DNA of 64,000 bases from Leptidea sinapis (GCF_905404315.1 NC_066290.1:9795453-9859452), one strand, 5' to 3'; counted from the first letter of the stretch, positions 32,508 to 43,924 are shown. Numbers and translations are program-made. Notes: generated from the sequence alone by a model not told the origin.

Positions 32508-35410
32508 TTATTTATTTACAATACATTTTTTTACATTTTTGCGAAACCTTAGCAATGAATCACTGAATGGGTCCAAGCATTTATAATCGTTTATAATTTT
32601 GCATAATCGCGACACAGGTGAATTGATCCCCAAAATAGTTCTGCGAGATGGTTTTTCAAATAAGTTCACAGGTTTACGTGGGCATCTAGGCACTCTAATA
32701 TTAAACATAGACACCAGAAAGGAGTTGTCATAAATATTGTTAATACTTTTGTATAAGAAAAGTAAATCCAATATGTCCCTACGTTGTTTCAGAGTTAGTA
32801 TATTAAAATATGTAAATCTTTCACAGTATGTTGCGAGTGATCTAGATTTCCCAATTGAGAAAGCCAAGTGATAAAGAAAACGCTTCTGAATTCTTTCGAT
32901 TCTGAGACAATGGCAAGCGTAGTGTGGTCTCCAGACGGTACTACCGTATTCCAAAATACTCACAACGAGACTTTTATATAGGATCATCTTCGTGCGCCAG
33001 TTCCTAAAAACTTTGCCATTGCGAATTACAAATCCCAGCATTTTAGAGGCTCTGCTTACAATAGAGTCTATGTGCGGTATAAACGTAAGTTTGCTATCAA
33101 ATATAACACCCAAATCCTTAATAGTATCTTCTGTACTGAGAGGCATATTATCTAAATAGTATTTAGTTGTAATATTATTTTTGCATTTTGTAAACGTTAT
33201 ATGAAAGCATTTATTTTTATTCAGTATCATACCATTAAGCTCGGACCATCTAAGTAAACTATTTAGGTCTGACTGCAATGCGCTAACGTCATCAGGACCA
33301 TTGATTATCCTAAGAATTTTTAGGTCATCAGCAAACATAAATGGTGTGCAGTGTTTAAAGCAGTTTGGAAGGTCGTTGATAAATATGTTAAATAGGAGAG
33401 GACCTAAATGCGACCCTTATGGTACTCTTGATGTTATTTCGTATTTTACAGATTCAAATCCATTAGCCACTACGTAAAAACATCTGTCAGTAAGGTATGA
33501 ATTTAACAAATTTAAAATTGATCCAGCAATGCCATATACAGATAACTTCAAGAGTAAGATGGAAATTGGCACTAGATCGAATGCTTTACTTAGATCAGTG
33601 TAGATAACATCTACTCTTTTCCTCTTATCAACCGCGTCTATTAATAATTCTGAAAAATTTACCAAGTTTGTGCAAGTCGACCTTCCATTTATAAAGCCAT
33701 GCTGGTAAACACTAAACGTATTTTTCAAGTAGCCATAAAGTCGTAAATAAATTAAGGCCTCAAATACCTTACGAAGCAAAGAAAGTATGGAAATTGGTCT
33801 GTAATTCGTAACACTTTTTTTATCGCCACTTTTGTATACTGGTACCAGCTTGGCAATTTTCCACTTTTTAGGAAATACTCCCGTTTTTAATGAATTATTA
33901 AATAATACTTGTAGTGGTAGAGCAAGTGTCTCAGCACGGTTGATTAGGTACACAGGTGATATTTCATCAGGTCCAGCACCCTTATTACGATCGAGATGTT
34001 TAAGTTTCTGAATTATCTCATCTCGATCAAACTGTATAGACGATAGACACTGACAATTGAATTTAATATTGTTTAGGTTATTTAGAATTTCATTTTTTTC
34101 ATATGGATTGTAATTCCGCTGAACGTATATGGATGAAAAGTGTGATGCAAATAGATTACAAATACCTTGACCATCAAATACACAAGTATTATCTTTTGTC
34201 ATTTCAGCAGGATATGAATTAGAAGCATTTTGTTTTTTACGTTTTGTGAAGGTCCAAAAAAATTTTGAGTTAGAAGCGATTGCTTCTTCAGTAAATTCAA
34301 TATAAGCGTTATAGCATTGTGTTGATAGTCTTTCACATCTTTTCTCCAATACTGATAATATTATCGCGTCCATCGGATTTTTGTACTTTTTGTACCTTTT
34401 TCTTACTATTTCTTTTCTTTTACTCTTTTGATTAAAGTTTTGTTGAACCACGGAGGAAATTTTTTACTATTATGAATTGTGATTTTAGGTATGTAAAGAT
34501 CCATTGATGTTAGGATGTGGTCATAAAAGACATCCACCATCTCATCAGTGCTGTCACAAGCTGAAAGCTTACCGTTCCAATTTAAATTACTAAGGTATTC
34601 GTTGATTGCCTTGAAATTAGCTCTTGCATAATTATATTTAACCATAGATTTATTCGTGCCTAACTTTTTTTCTACTTGTTTAGTATAGCTAACGTTTATA
34701 AGCAGAGGTGGATGAAGTGGATCAATTTTGCTTAGTTCTGTAATTGCACTATCCACTGAAATCTTCGGTGTCTCACTGTTAAACAAAACAAGATCTAATA
34801 TTTTATTTTGACTATTTTTGATTCGATTATATTGGTGAAAATTGTTGACTTGACAAAAGTCTATTAAGGTTTTAGATATACCAGATGTGTGATATTGAGT
34901 AGAAACGTCGTCAGCCAAGTCCCAATCTACACAGCTTAAATTAAAGTCTCCTACAATAAGAGAACAAACCGTATTACTTTCGGAGAGATGATTATAATTA
35001 TCTAGGAAATTGTCCAGAACTATTTTACTTACTGGTGGAGGAATATAAGCAGCACAAATAGCTATTTTTTCACTTTTGTTTAATTCTAATATAACTCACA
35101 AGTCTTCACACCTACTTTGCCAGTTTTTCATTCGCTTAGAATTTAATTTATTGGAAACGGCAACTATAACTCCCCCACCTCCTTTTTTTATTGAATTAAA
35201 CTGATCCCTGTCTCTCCTATAAACATTATAATAATTATTAAATATTTCTGAATTATAAATGCCTGTACATAGCCAAGTTTCGGTAAGAATTATAATATCA
35301 TAGTTATTACAACAAATGTTACTATATAAGTTGTGAGTTTTGGTACGCAGACCTCTCACATTTTGGTAGTAAATATTTAAAGTATCGAATTTAGAAGAAC
35401 TTTTGTCATA
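32508..35410 (-). pseudogene. CR1-like LINE ORF2: endonuclease and reverse transcriptase, broken
   Basis: APE endonuclease: YYQNVRGLRTKTHNLY, IIILTETWLCTG (catalytic Glu), GGGGVIVAVS, GDFNLSCVDW, and DPLHPPLLI, where SDH is expected, so the last catalytic residues look changed. An in-frame TGA lies at 35096-35098. A frameshift near 34430 falls after FPPWFNKTLI. RT: KHLDRNKGAGPDEISPVYLI, WKIAKLVPVYKSGDKKSVTN YRPISILS, IYTDLSKAFDLV, a TAA at 33417-33419 where the VPQG motif belongs, then GSHLGPLLFNIFINDL and the catalytic FADDLKI. The C-terminus runs to KNVKKCIVNK. This is about full ORF2 length, and catalytic palm Asp residues are intact on either side of the nonsense codon. Confidence 0.88.
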
Positions 35411-35435
35411 TTTACATGCACTTGTACAATATTAA

Positions 35436-36520
35436 TTAAGTTAATTGGTTAAGGTAATTCATATTTGTGATCACTTTATAGTCAGAGTTATCGGTTTTTC
35501 TCATAAATATTTTGCCGCTGCGCACCCAAACATACTTGTAGTTCAATTCTTTAGCCTTGCGTCGAGCAGCCCCGTGTAGTAACTTGTTTGAAGTTGATAA
35601 ATGTTCACAAACATATACAGGACATTTAGCCCCTTGTATACCCAGATGAGAAGCATTTAATTTTTCAGTTGTATGTCCCTTATTGAACTTTATCACAGCA
35701 GCTAGGAGATGATCACGTACCAAAGGACTATTGAGTTGGACTATGATAGACCGTGGGCGTGTTGATTTCGGATTCATTTTAGCTATACGAGTACAATGAG
35801 AAATATTACTTTCAGTTATATCGTATCCCACTGTCTTTGATAGCTGTTTTGTGATAGAAATTAAATTTTCGTTTTTTGACTCAGGAACACATTGAATTTT
35901 AATATTGTTAGAACGGGCTTGCTGTTCCATTAAGTTAATTTTGTTCGTTAGATCTGTAACAGTGCTTTGAAGTGATTCATTTTCACGTCTTTGTTTTTCA
36001 AATATATCAGAGTATTTATCAATTTCCTTTTTTATATCATCATATTGGCTGCTAATAAATGATACTGAACGTTGGAGCTCTTCAATTTTGCTATCAATAC
36101 TTTTTAAGCAAGTGCTGACAGTCAAGGTTATAGTTTTGTTTATATTAGCCATTAAGTTTGACATTTCTTTTTCAAAAACTTCATTAACGATGTTTCGTAC
36201 TTCTTCCAATATGGCGGTGGAAGGTACACTTGGTGAAGTTGGAGAACCGAGAGCTTGTCTTTTGTGTGATCCTTTCGTAACATTAGATTCTTGTGTATTT
36301 TAACTGGACCAGCAGGCATTTGAACGTATAGGTTTTTCGTCATGATTGCCCCCTTTAGATTTAAATTTACCGCAATTTGGACAATTCCAGTTGCTATTTT
36401 TTATATTTGAGTCAATACCCAAGCAACCATAGTGATACACTTTTGTACATTTTAAACATTTAATAAAATCGTCAGTGTCATTTAATAAAATCTCAAAAAA
36501 CTGTAATTTAAAAAAATAAA
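35436..36520 (-). pseudogene. CR1-like LINE ORF1: PHD finger plus coiled coil, one nonsense codon
   Basis: N-terminal remnant of a PHD-type zinc finger (about 36462-36370): CLKC, YHYGC and NCPNC give C-x2-C, H-x2-C, C-x2-C. The first Cys pair expected upstream is missing, which marks the 5' truncation. A single TAA at 36300-36302 then interrupts the frame. Downstream are a heptad-rich coiled coil (EEVRNIVNEVFEKEM through NLMEQQARSNNIKI) and an RNA-binding-like C-terminal domain (RPRSIIVQLNSP, RKAKELNYKYVWVRSGKIFM). Such proteins bind element RNA and form particles. Confidence 0.82.
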
Positions 36521-36993
36521 TGAATTATGTTTGAACTTTGACTTTCCGGCGACCAGCTGTGTGTGACCTGTCATAATATTTATGTCTGTTAACGACTGAA
36601 TTTGACAATATGGCTTCCACAAAACCAATTAATTGCCTACGGTTTAACGCGAAGGTAACAAGAAAAATGTAGTCAAACTTAAATTTAACGTTTAATCAAT
36701 TAATCTTGTTTGAAACTATCGATTTGTGAATGTTTCATTTGGACTCCAGAACTGATGGACCAATTTCGATGAGATTATCAGCAAAGGTAACAATCGTATC
36801 AACAGTTTCTTTTGTTTTGTAGTGAGGGTTCTCTTGAAAGTTTTGTTTATTAATATAAAAGCTAGAACCATTGAGTCAGTCCGGTGTCCCAGTTCGATGT
36901 TAGCCCGGTACTAATGTATTTTAGGTTGTCCAATTAATATGTATGTTTAATAGACGTTTTATAATGTCGGCACCTAGATAATTTAAATGCCTT

Positions 36994-37190
36994 GATAGAG
37001 CCTCTTGCTGCTAGACAACCAATGCGAACAGGCCAGGCTTATTACCGTAGTGCACGACTACGACTTAAACTCGCGATTTGTATGTCACTTTATGTTAGTG
37101 TGCGTGCATTGCTCAAAATAGAGGCTATCTGTCAACCTCATTTTTTTCGACATTTCCACAGCTGCCACAGCCTATCTAGACGTGATCAAT
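36994..37190 (+). repeat. Repeat B copy
   Basis: TAGAGCCTCTTGCTGCTAGA, GGCCAGGCTTATTACCGTAG, CTCGCGATTTGTATGTCACT and CACAGCTGCCACAGCC match the other copies. Confidence 0.75.
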
Positions 37191-37259
37191 GATCTTAGTG
37201 TTGGCAATGCTTTTGTGATTCCTGTGGAGTGTGTTGGTAAAAAGAGTATGGGTCCCGGT

Positions 37260-37590
37260 GATGATTGCCTTCAGGAGAACATATGTTTCTCAACCTTATA
37301 CACAAGTTGCAGAGTTTGGTGAGTCAAATTTTTTGAGGATGCCTCGTAGGTCGTCATTTAACAAAACTTGCTATATATTGTATGATTCAAACAAAATCTT
37401 TTTCGGGCATAGTTATAGCCTTTGACACTCACAAATAATGTGGCTTTCTATTGGTAACAGAAGTATCAAAATCGGTTCAGTAGGTAAAGAGATTACCCCA
37501 TTACCCCACTACCCCATTACCCCATTACCCTATTACCCCACTACCCCCTACAACCTCATAAACTTTGATTCTTTATAATATTAGTATGCA
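37260..37590. repeat. Dispersed repeat ending in Helitron-like motif, with (ATTACCCC)n
   Basis: Contains ATCAAAATCGGTTCAGTAGG, then seven near-perfect 8-9-bp ATTACCCC/ACTACCCC units (37491-37552), then TTCTTTATAATATTAGTATG, the reverse complement of the Helitron 5' motif at 39962. The GATTACCCC context is common in lepidopteran repeats; here the unit has expanded. Confidence 0.55.
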
Positions 37591-38219
37591 TTATAAAATT
37601 GTAAATATTTTTAAAAAGTTTCTTCAAGCTATGCTACATCTCCATTATTCCGCAGAGTTGGGCACAAGGTGTCTATGTCATCAGAATTAATAATATACCT
37701 CAAACCGGCTTCATATGTTTTGCAAACTTAATATAATTTACTTGTAGAAATACGATCTGTGATGAAGTTACTGTATCTGATGTATGTATCTATCTGTAAT
37801 ACAAGCAGTTCTTGTTTCACTTTTGTTTTTAATGTAATTTTGTGTCTCTTATATGATTTTGTATAGAACCAACTAGCTATTAGCACCGACCGACACTTTT
37901 CCTATGTATATTTCCTTTTATATAAAAGAAACCTTAATGACTACTATACAATTATCGTTTAGATTGTGAAAACTTCATTAAAATATATCCAATGGCTTTT
38001 TCCTGATCATCGCTTATCGCTTGCTGGTCAATAAATGACACTGTATTACAAAAAAGCGTTGATATTTATAATTGGTTTTTTGAATTTTTCACATAAATTT
38101 TAAGGTTATGTGAAAAAATGGTAAAATAAAAGTTGTAGATCTTTTTATTACCTACAACTAATCATTTTACTTATTTCCATAGTTTTGCGGTAAATCGAGA
38201 TAAACCGTTTTTTACACTT

Positions 38220-38360
38220 AATCAACCCCCCCTCCTTTTTCCTCTTCCCGGCCTCAGGTCGCCCGTAATTTATTTTTCCTTTCATTTTTGTTATATTCTC
38301 TTCCTGGTTCAACTGGTTTCCTCCTACTATTATTTTTTTTCTCTTTTTATCATTTTCGCC
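38220..38360 (+). repeat. Pyrimidine-rich tract
   Basis: About 140 bases dominated by C and T (CAACCCCCCCTCCTTTTTCC, TTTTTTTCTCTTTTTATCAT), mostly free of purine runs. No gene flanks it. Confidence 0.6.
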
Positions 38361-38569
38361 TGAACGAAATCGATTTTACCAATTAACTTTAAAACTAGAA
38401 CAAAACATACAGATCATAAAAAGTAATTATGGAGCTGCTATTTTCATATTCCAACATGCTGGAAAGTAAATAAACTTAACTGAGGTTAATATTACGAGTA
38501 TGATTCGAAAATAATCATATTGCCATCAATTTAGAAATAGTTCGTGGTTGTGATCATCTATATATTAAA

Positions 38570-38815
38570 GAGATCGTTGGCATTCCTCAGTACACACAAC
38601 AGGTACAGACAGACAGATCCCCATAACATATCGTTGGAAGTATTGATTAGAAAAGCTTTATTAAAATCGTTGAGTTTGGGTTTCTAGGTGGTCGGGATCA
38701 AAATATATTCAGGTTCAAACATTTCCCATACAATTACATTGAAAATGTAGTTTGTTGACCAGGCTTGCATACACGGGCAGAAGAAAAGCGAGAGACGAAA
38801 CTAGGAGGTAATAAG
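38570..38815 (+). repeat. Direct repeat, unit 1 of 2
   Basis: Shares GTTGAGTTTGGGTTTCTAGG, TCGGGATCAAAATATATTCA, CCAGGCTTGCATACACGGGC with 40320-40480. The pair is about 1.7 kb apart in the same orientation. Identity is unknown. Confidence 0.55.
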
Positions 38816-39196
38816 ATAATTAGCAAATAACATTATCAAAAAGAAATCTTGATACTTTAAAAGTAATAATAAAATAAGCTAAAATTTCATTCATACAAGT
38901 TTAATAAACACGTGTTAAGTAAGTCAACATCGCTTATAACTTATTATGTAATTATTACGACTATAACAAGCCTTCTTCATACATAAGCGTTGAAAATTTG
39001 ATGCAAGGAATATTTAATGATACTTTTTCACTGCATCATTAAATTGTTTGCTGTTTTTTCTTTATAATTAAGTAGACAGACAATATTTGAAATATAATCA
39101 GATAGTTTTGTGTTAATTTACTACTCAATTCGAATATTAAGTAAAATTAAAAATAATTAAATTGAGACTCAAAACTCACAATTCAACTTCAAATAA

Positions 39197-39412
39197 ATCG
39201 TATTTTTAACTGACTTCAAAAAGGAGAAGGTTATCAATTCGATCAGTATTTTTTATTTTTATGTATGTATACAATTACTCTGAGATTAATCATCCGATTT
39301 ACGTAATTTTAAATAAAGGTAAAGGTGTATTAAATTTAACTGTTCTTTATTTGATAGATACTTTTCAGTTTTGGACTTCGGTTTTTTAAACGTAGTTTTT
39401 TTTTTGTTTGAT
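39197..39412 (+). mobile_element. CGACTTCAAAAA-type MITE, short copy
   Basis: Begins AACTGACTTCAAAAAGGAGA and ends GTTTTGGACTTCGGTTTTTT, the expected inverted ends of the family seen at 45084 and 57637. The ends are partly decayed. Confidence 0.55.
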
Positions 39413-39464
39413 CAGATTGTCAATTGTAACAAAATTCTGTATAATGAAAAAAACCATGATAGAC

Positions 39465-39675
39465 ATACTTACATTACATTAACTTGGTATAAAGTTATAC
39501 CTAAGAATAAACGTTTATTCTTATATAAAGGTTTATTCAGTCGTATAACGTGTCCCGCGTTTATTTGGAAGGTCGCTTAACAGTGTTGTCACCGATATAT
39601 TCAACATTTTGCATAATCTTAATTGTTCTCAGTTATACCTTTGTACCAAGTTTATTTGTAAGGCCGTTAGAGCTT
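39465..39675. mobile_element. TIR element with GGTATAA ends
   Basis: The left end CTTACATTACATTAACTTGG TATAAAGTTATACC pairs with the right end TATACCTTTGTACCAAGTTT ATTTGTAAG. The family is related to the element at 46157-46424 (shared TAAAGTTATACCTAAGAATA and GTGTCCCGCGTTTATTTG-like core). Confidence 0.55.
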
Positions 39676-39744
39676 AAATCAAAAAATATATTATAATGGA
39701 GTTTCACACAATTGTGGTTCTCTGTTACTAGATATTATAAAGTC

Positions 39745-39935
39745 ATCTTATCAATCGTAGCTGGTAAAATTACTGGGCAAATGATACTTAACAACATCTT
39801 ATGTCTCAAGGTGACGAGCGCAATTGTGCCGTTCAGAATTTTTAGTTTTTTCAAGAATCCTGTGGCACTGCATCGTTATGCGCAGGACGTATCAATTACC
39901 ATCAGCTGATCGTCTTGATCGTCTCGTCCCTTATT
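39745..39935 (-). repeat. Repeat A copy, shortened
   Basis: Retains ACATCTTATGTCTCAAGGTG, one hairpin arm and CATCAGCTGATCGTCTTGAT. The GGCGCC end is missing. Confidence 0.7.
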
Positions 39936-39961
39936 TTCAAAAAAAATATATCCTAAATATA

Positions 39962-40309
39962 TCTATACTAATATTATAAAGCTGCAGTGTTTGTTTGTTT
40001 GTTTGAACGCGCTAATCTCTGGTACTACTGGTCCGATTTGAATGATTCTTTCAGTGTTGGGTAGTCCATTTATCGAGGAAGGCTATAGGCTATTTTTTTT
40101 TTTTTTCAAAATTAGGGATCCGTAATAAAATTGCTATTTTGTAACACAAGGTGTAAAATCGAAAACCTATTTTTGCGTGCGCTGCAAAAACTATTGACAA
40201 TAGAACAAAATGATGTACAGGCTATAATATAGGCAATATTTTATTACTTATAAAACTATCGCGCGAATTATACTTTATATGGCAAAACAACGTTTGCAGG
40301 GTCAGCTAG
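39962..40309 (+). mobile_element. Non-autonomous Helitron
   Basis: Starts TCTATACTAATATTATAAAG after A (39961) and ends CAACGTTTGCAGGGTCAGCTAG before T (40310). It contains TTTGTTTGTTTGAACGCGCT and TACTGGTCCGATTTGAATGA. At 348 bp it has no Rep/helicase frame. Confidence 0.82.
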
Positions 40310-40319
40310 TATTTCAATA

Positions 40320-40485
40320 AAGGTATCGATGAGAAAAGCATAAATTCGTTGAGTTTGGGTCTCTAGGTGTTCGGGATCAAAAGTAATTCAGGTCAATTCA
40401 TACAGTTAGTTTTAACTATCATTGTATACACTTTACCAGGCATGCATACACGGGCAGGAGACACGCGGGTACGAGAATGTCTTCA
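40320..40485 (+). repeat. Direct repeat, unit 2 of 2
   Basis: Second copy of the unit at 38570-38815, beginning right after the Helitron: GTTGAGTTTGGGTCTCTAGG, TTCGGGATCAAAAGTAATTC, GGCATGCATACACGGGCAGG. Confidence 0.55.
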
Positions 40486-40489
40486 CTAG

Positions 40490-41060
40490 CTGTTTAATAA
40501 TATATCTAAAAACCTTTCGATAAATTAAAAAATCAAGATTAAAGAATTACAATGAAACGTATTCTCTTTATTAACAAATGAAACAGAATCTGGTCTTACC
40601 TAAAAAGGCTTCGTTTGGAGGTTTTGATCTTGTTCATCGATAAGCTACCTGAAATACGGAAACTATTCGTGTTCTCAATCAGAAGTATTTAAGTTCCGCA
40701 ATAAATTTACTGAAATAATAGTTAAATTTCAATAAGATTCAAGTATTTGTAGAAGGCACAATAATTGTAAAAATGTGTGTCGAGACGTGTTTAGGAATAA
40801 TAACTTTAATAGATAACAAACAATAGAGGCCATTTTTCCATACAAACGTTTTCGATTCCTTGGTTTCTAACCCAAGATCAAAATGATTTTTTATTAAGAT
40901 CAATATCATCTCTATCTGTGACTTTCAATTTTACTTTTTTTGATATTTTTGTTTCTCTAAGTGCTTGATCATACCTATAGGCCGCAAACCTGCAAACATT
41001 GAAAAAATGGCCCTGTACGTCACCGGAGCATAAAAAGAAAGGGAAGTCCTATGCCCAAGG
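40490..41060. other. No recognisable feature
   Basis: AT-rich with no frame or assigned repeat. Confidence 0.4.
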
Positions 41061-41061
41061 G

Positions 41062-41340
41062 CGACTAAGGCATTTACCAGTGGGAGGCTCCTTTGCACAG
41101 GCTAGATTATGGGTACATAATGGCGCCTTTTTCTGCAGTAATGTGTAAGCTTTATTTATTATATTATATTATTTTTCGGTCTGAAGGGCGCCGCAGCTAG
41201 TGAAATTACTTGGCAAATGAGACTTAACATCTTATGTCTCAAGGTGACGAGCGCAGTTGTAGTTTCGCATAGAACTTTTGGGTTTATCAAGAATCCTGAG
41301 CGGCGCTGCATTGTAATGGGCAGGGCGTATCAATTACCTT
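41062..41340 (-). repeat. Repeat A copy
   Basis: Near full-length reverse copy, from CAGTGGGAGGCTCCTTTGCA through GGGCGCCGCAGCTAGTGAAA to CAATTACC. A short TTATATTATATTATT expansion lies near 41155-41175. Confidence 0.82.
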
Positions 41341-41344
41341 ATTT

Positions 41345-42030
41345 TTTATAAACAAAAATATAAAAAAATAGAAGGAGGACCGAGAACGAAAACCTGTTTT
41401 TTGAGTTTTATTTGATGATCTTGATAGTTGTCCTTACCTCACTGGTGTCGGTCTCGACAGCGTCAGTCCAACGGTATGATGTTTTACAATTTATAAATCT
41501 GAAAGTTCCTTAACGATTGTTTCATTTAAATGATTAAAGGTCACGGGTAGAGCCACGTCGGGTGCACAATATAAGTAAAAGAACAGTAGTGTAACATAGC
41601 GGTCTCCTTGAAATTATTATATACGTATGGTACGTTCGGAGCGCTAGGGTTGGTACATTGTTTTTGATTGACGACGCAGCGCAGCTAATTTAACTTATAT
41701 AGTTACTAGTCTCGTCGGTTTACGGCGTGCTACACAATAGTTTTGTCTCCCCAAGATTGCTTAGCCGCCGGGTAAAATCGTTTGTATGTGTGCGTGCATC
41801 AATTCGGTCACTCTAATATAAAGTTAAAGTAGTGTTGTATTACTGTATTGTGTCGGGCACGGGTCGGGTATCCTCAGTCCACACACTCAGTAACCGTTGG
41901 TTGGCAGTGCGCAGTAAAGGCCTTGTCCACGTTTAGCAGCAAACGAAATGTATTCCTTCCCTTTCACTCGTCGCGTCACACATATTCTTTCTGTTTCGAT
42001 ACATATCTACATTTCGCCGAATTTGTTACC
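41345..42030. other. GC-richer unclassified stretch
   Basis: Contains GC-rich words (CGGTTTACGGCGTGCTACAC, TTGCTTAGCCGCCGGGTAAA, GTCGGGCACGGGTCGGGTAT) unlike the AT-rich flanks. There is no frame with coding features. It could be an old repeat or a regulatory segment 1.7 kb upstream of the lectin start. Confidence 0.3.
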
Positions 42031-42089
42031 AAGTGGATCATTTGACACACAGACTTACAATATATAATATAACGTACAGACGACCTGAC

Positions 42090-42314
42090 TATTTGTCAAT
42101 GTGTGTGTTAGCTAGTGGTTTAACATTCAAATTACTAAGCAGCCAACGCCAAGCGTGGCAAAAGATTTTCACAAAAGCAAAAGATATTTCTGGAACCATA
42201 AGGCGTAGACACTTGAAATTTGGTAGGAATATTCCTTTCGCCGTGTGGATTTTACGAAATTCCACCCACAAGATTTTTTTTTATGAACAGAAGAACGTCT
42301 ATCGGGTCAGCTAG
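42090..42314 (+). mobile_element. Helitron-like 3' part
   Basis: Ends GAACGTCTATCGGGTCAGCTAG (CTAG 42311-42314) followed by T. The inner text (TAGACACTTGAAATTTGGTA GGAATATTCCTTT) resembles a family I recall from lepidopteran genomes. The 5' end was not located. Confidence 0.55.
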
Positions 42315-42344
42315 TTTTTTTATTTATTTGAGACTGACATGATG

Positions 42345-42580
42345 GAAAGGGGTGAGGCAACCGCCCATGATCATACAACACCAGGGGTCAAGAGATGTGT
42401 TGTCGGCTTTTAAGTTGGGAGGATGTTCTAATCTTGAAGGTCCCTAAGTCGTATCTGTTTGGTAAAACAGCAGCCGGTAATTGATAACACAACGTGGCTG
42501 TGCGAGGCAAGAAGTTCCTCGCACAAGGCTCCGTTGTGGAATGTCAGACGTCAACGTGATGCGGGAGGAATTTTATAATA
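42345..42580 (-). mobile_element. LINE-a-related fragment
   Basis: The minus strand corresponds to the RT C-terminal/3' region (CACAACGTGGCTGTGCGAGG, GAAGTTCCTCGCACAAGGCT, AATGTCAGACGTCAACGTGA), but it is a diverged subfamily shared with 48480-48835. Confidence 0.5.
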
Positions 42581-42584
42581 AATT

Positions 42585-43745
42585 ATGTATTTCACAATTA
42601 TTTTAAACTAGTTTTTTTTATAAATTGAACAACTCCAGTTTATTTTATAATAAATTTTTGTGTTTAAATACCCTTAAGTGGATAAATAAACTTGTTGAGA
42701 TGATAATTAATTAGTTTTAATGGTGCCGACCGATAATACTTAACAATAAAAGACTTGTTTCTCCATTAAAATGGCAAATTGGAATTTCGTATTGTTCGCT
42801 TGAAATAAATGTTAATTGCATTACATGGTATTTTGAGTAACAAGTCTATTTAACATTACGAAATGCCAAAATTCATTCATTCAATTTTTTTTAAATCATA
42901 CTTTTATGTCTGCGTAACTTTATAGATTAGATTGATTTATGAGTGGTATTTGATTTATGTAAAACTGTGTAAATGTTATATTATAATGTCTGGTCACCGG
43001 TGCTCGTTGCTTCACATAAACAAATGAATTTAATATTATACCATGTCATATCAATATTTAATATATTTTTTGTTAGTAACGAAATTTGTAGAAGTTCAAT
43101 AATTACAATAATCATTTCTAGTACACAACAGAACTGTCAAAGTGTGCGTCACAAAATATCATAGAATTATTCATACAGAAATAAAATTTGATATTTGAAA
43201 TATTAAAGCTCACAAATCTAAATAAAAACTATCCTATCTCCCAATTTGGACTAAGCTGCACTCCATGAAGTGATCCCCATTAAAGGTTAAGGAGTTCACT
43301 GGAAACAAACATCAGGACACTGGATTTATATATATATATCAGAACTACGTGTGTCGGGTGTCGGGTCACCTGTTATGATAAAATCGTAACTGACTAAAAA
43401 CTGTACACTGAATATTTTTTTAAAGAAAACTTGACGTGGGTTCTCCATACAATACCGAATCAAAAAATATAGAGACTTTATAGAATTTTTGTTTGTTTCT
43501 CCATACGTATCTCCGGCCAAAACTACAAAAACATGTGAATAGATTAAATTCAAATTTAGTATGAATATTTACAAGAAGTCGAGACAACATATAGACTACA
43601 GATAAACATATTGTCACACTACACAGCAGCAGATAATTTAATAAGAACAAGAATTCCCCATGTTTTGATGTTATGATACGTATAGCTTTGTTTAAATCAC
43701 AGTTGTCTCATTAGATACGAGTAAATAAGTGTTGAGTGTAAATAA
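42585..43745. other. Region upstream of the lectin start
   Basis: AT-rich. A segment near 43125-43190 (CAACAGAACTGTCAAAGTGT GCGTCA) is shared with 10198-10240. An acceptor-like TTTAAATCACAG ends at 43701, 50 bases before the lectin ATG, and could receive a 5' UTR exon. No convincing TATA/Inr pair was found. Confidence 0.35.
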
Positions 43746-43751
43746 AACAAA

Positions 43752-43866
43752 ATGTATCAAAGATATTTGTTGATGTCTCTCATGGTGATGAGCTGTATAG
43801 CTGACACGAAGACGGTGACGTACCAGTCGCCTTTGAGTCATGTGCCAACATGCAGTGGGAAGTCAG
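43752..43866 (+). CDS. C-type lectin exon 1: signal peptide and N-terminal cysteine
   Basis: The ATG at 43752 lies in AACAAAATG context. It encodes MYQRYLLMSLMVMSCIADT, a typical signal peptide (basic start, hydrophobic core, likely cleavage after Ala 17), then YQSPLSHVPTCSGKS. The single Cys lies where long-form CTLDs have their N-terminal extra cysteine. A strong donor follows, TCAG|GTAAGA (exon ends 43866, phase 1). Same strand and order as the two CTLD exons at 59286 and 62045. The junction to 59286 is out of phase (1 versus 0), so a short exon coding the first CTLD strand should lie between. Assignment to this gene rests on position, secretion signal and the conserved Cys, not on sequence overlap. 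Confidence 0.7.
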
Positions 43867-43924
43867 GTAAGATTTATGATATGATTTATTTATTAATAAT
43901 TATTGATTGTTTTGATAGAAGAGA

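Larger units (their letters stand above)
32240..36530 (-). mobile_element. CR1-like LINE with PHD-finger ORF1, 5'-truncated
   Basis: A 4.3-kb element on the minus strand: ORF1 (36520-35436), a short gap, ORF2 (about 35410-32508) with endonuclease and reverse transcriptase, a 3' UTR and an A-rich end at about 32240-32253. ORF1-like proteins with a PHD finger are known from CR1-like elements. Coding is interrupted by only three in-frame stops and one frameshift, so it is fairly young. The 5' end is lost inside the PHD finger. Confidence 0.88.

Noticed and set aside
37491..37552. Telomere-like or CRISPR-like array
   Set aside because: Units are 8-9 bp without spacers and do not match the insect TTAGG telomere repeat; it is a microsatellite within a dispersed repeat.
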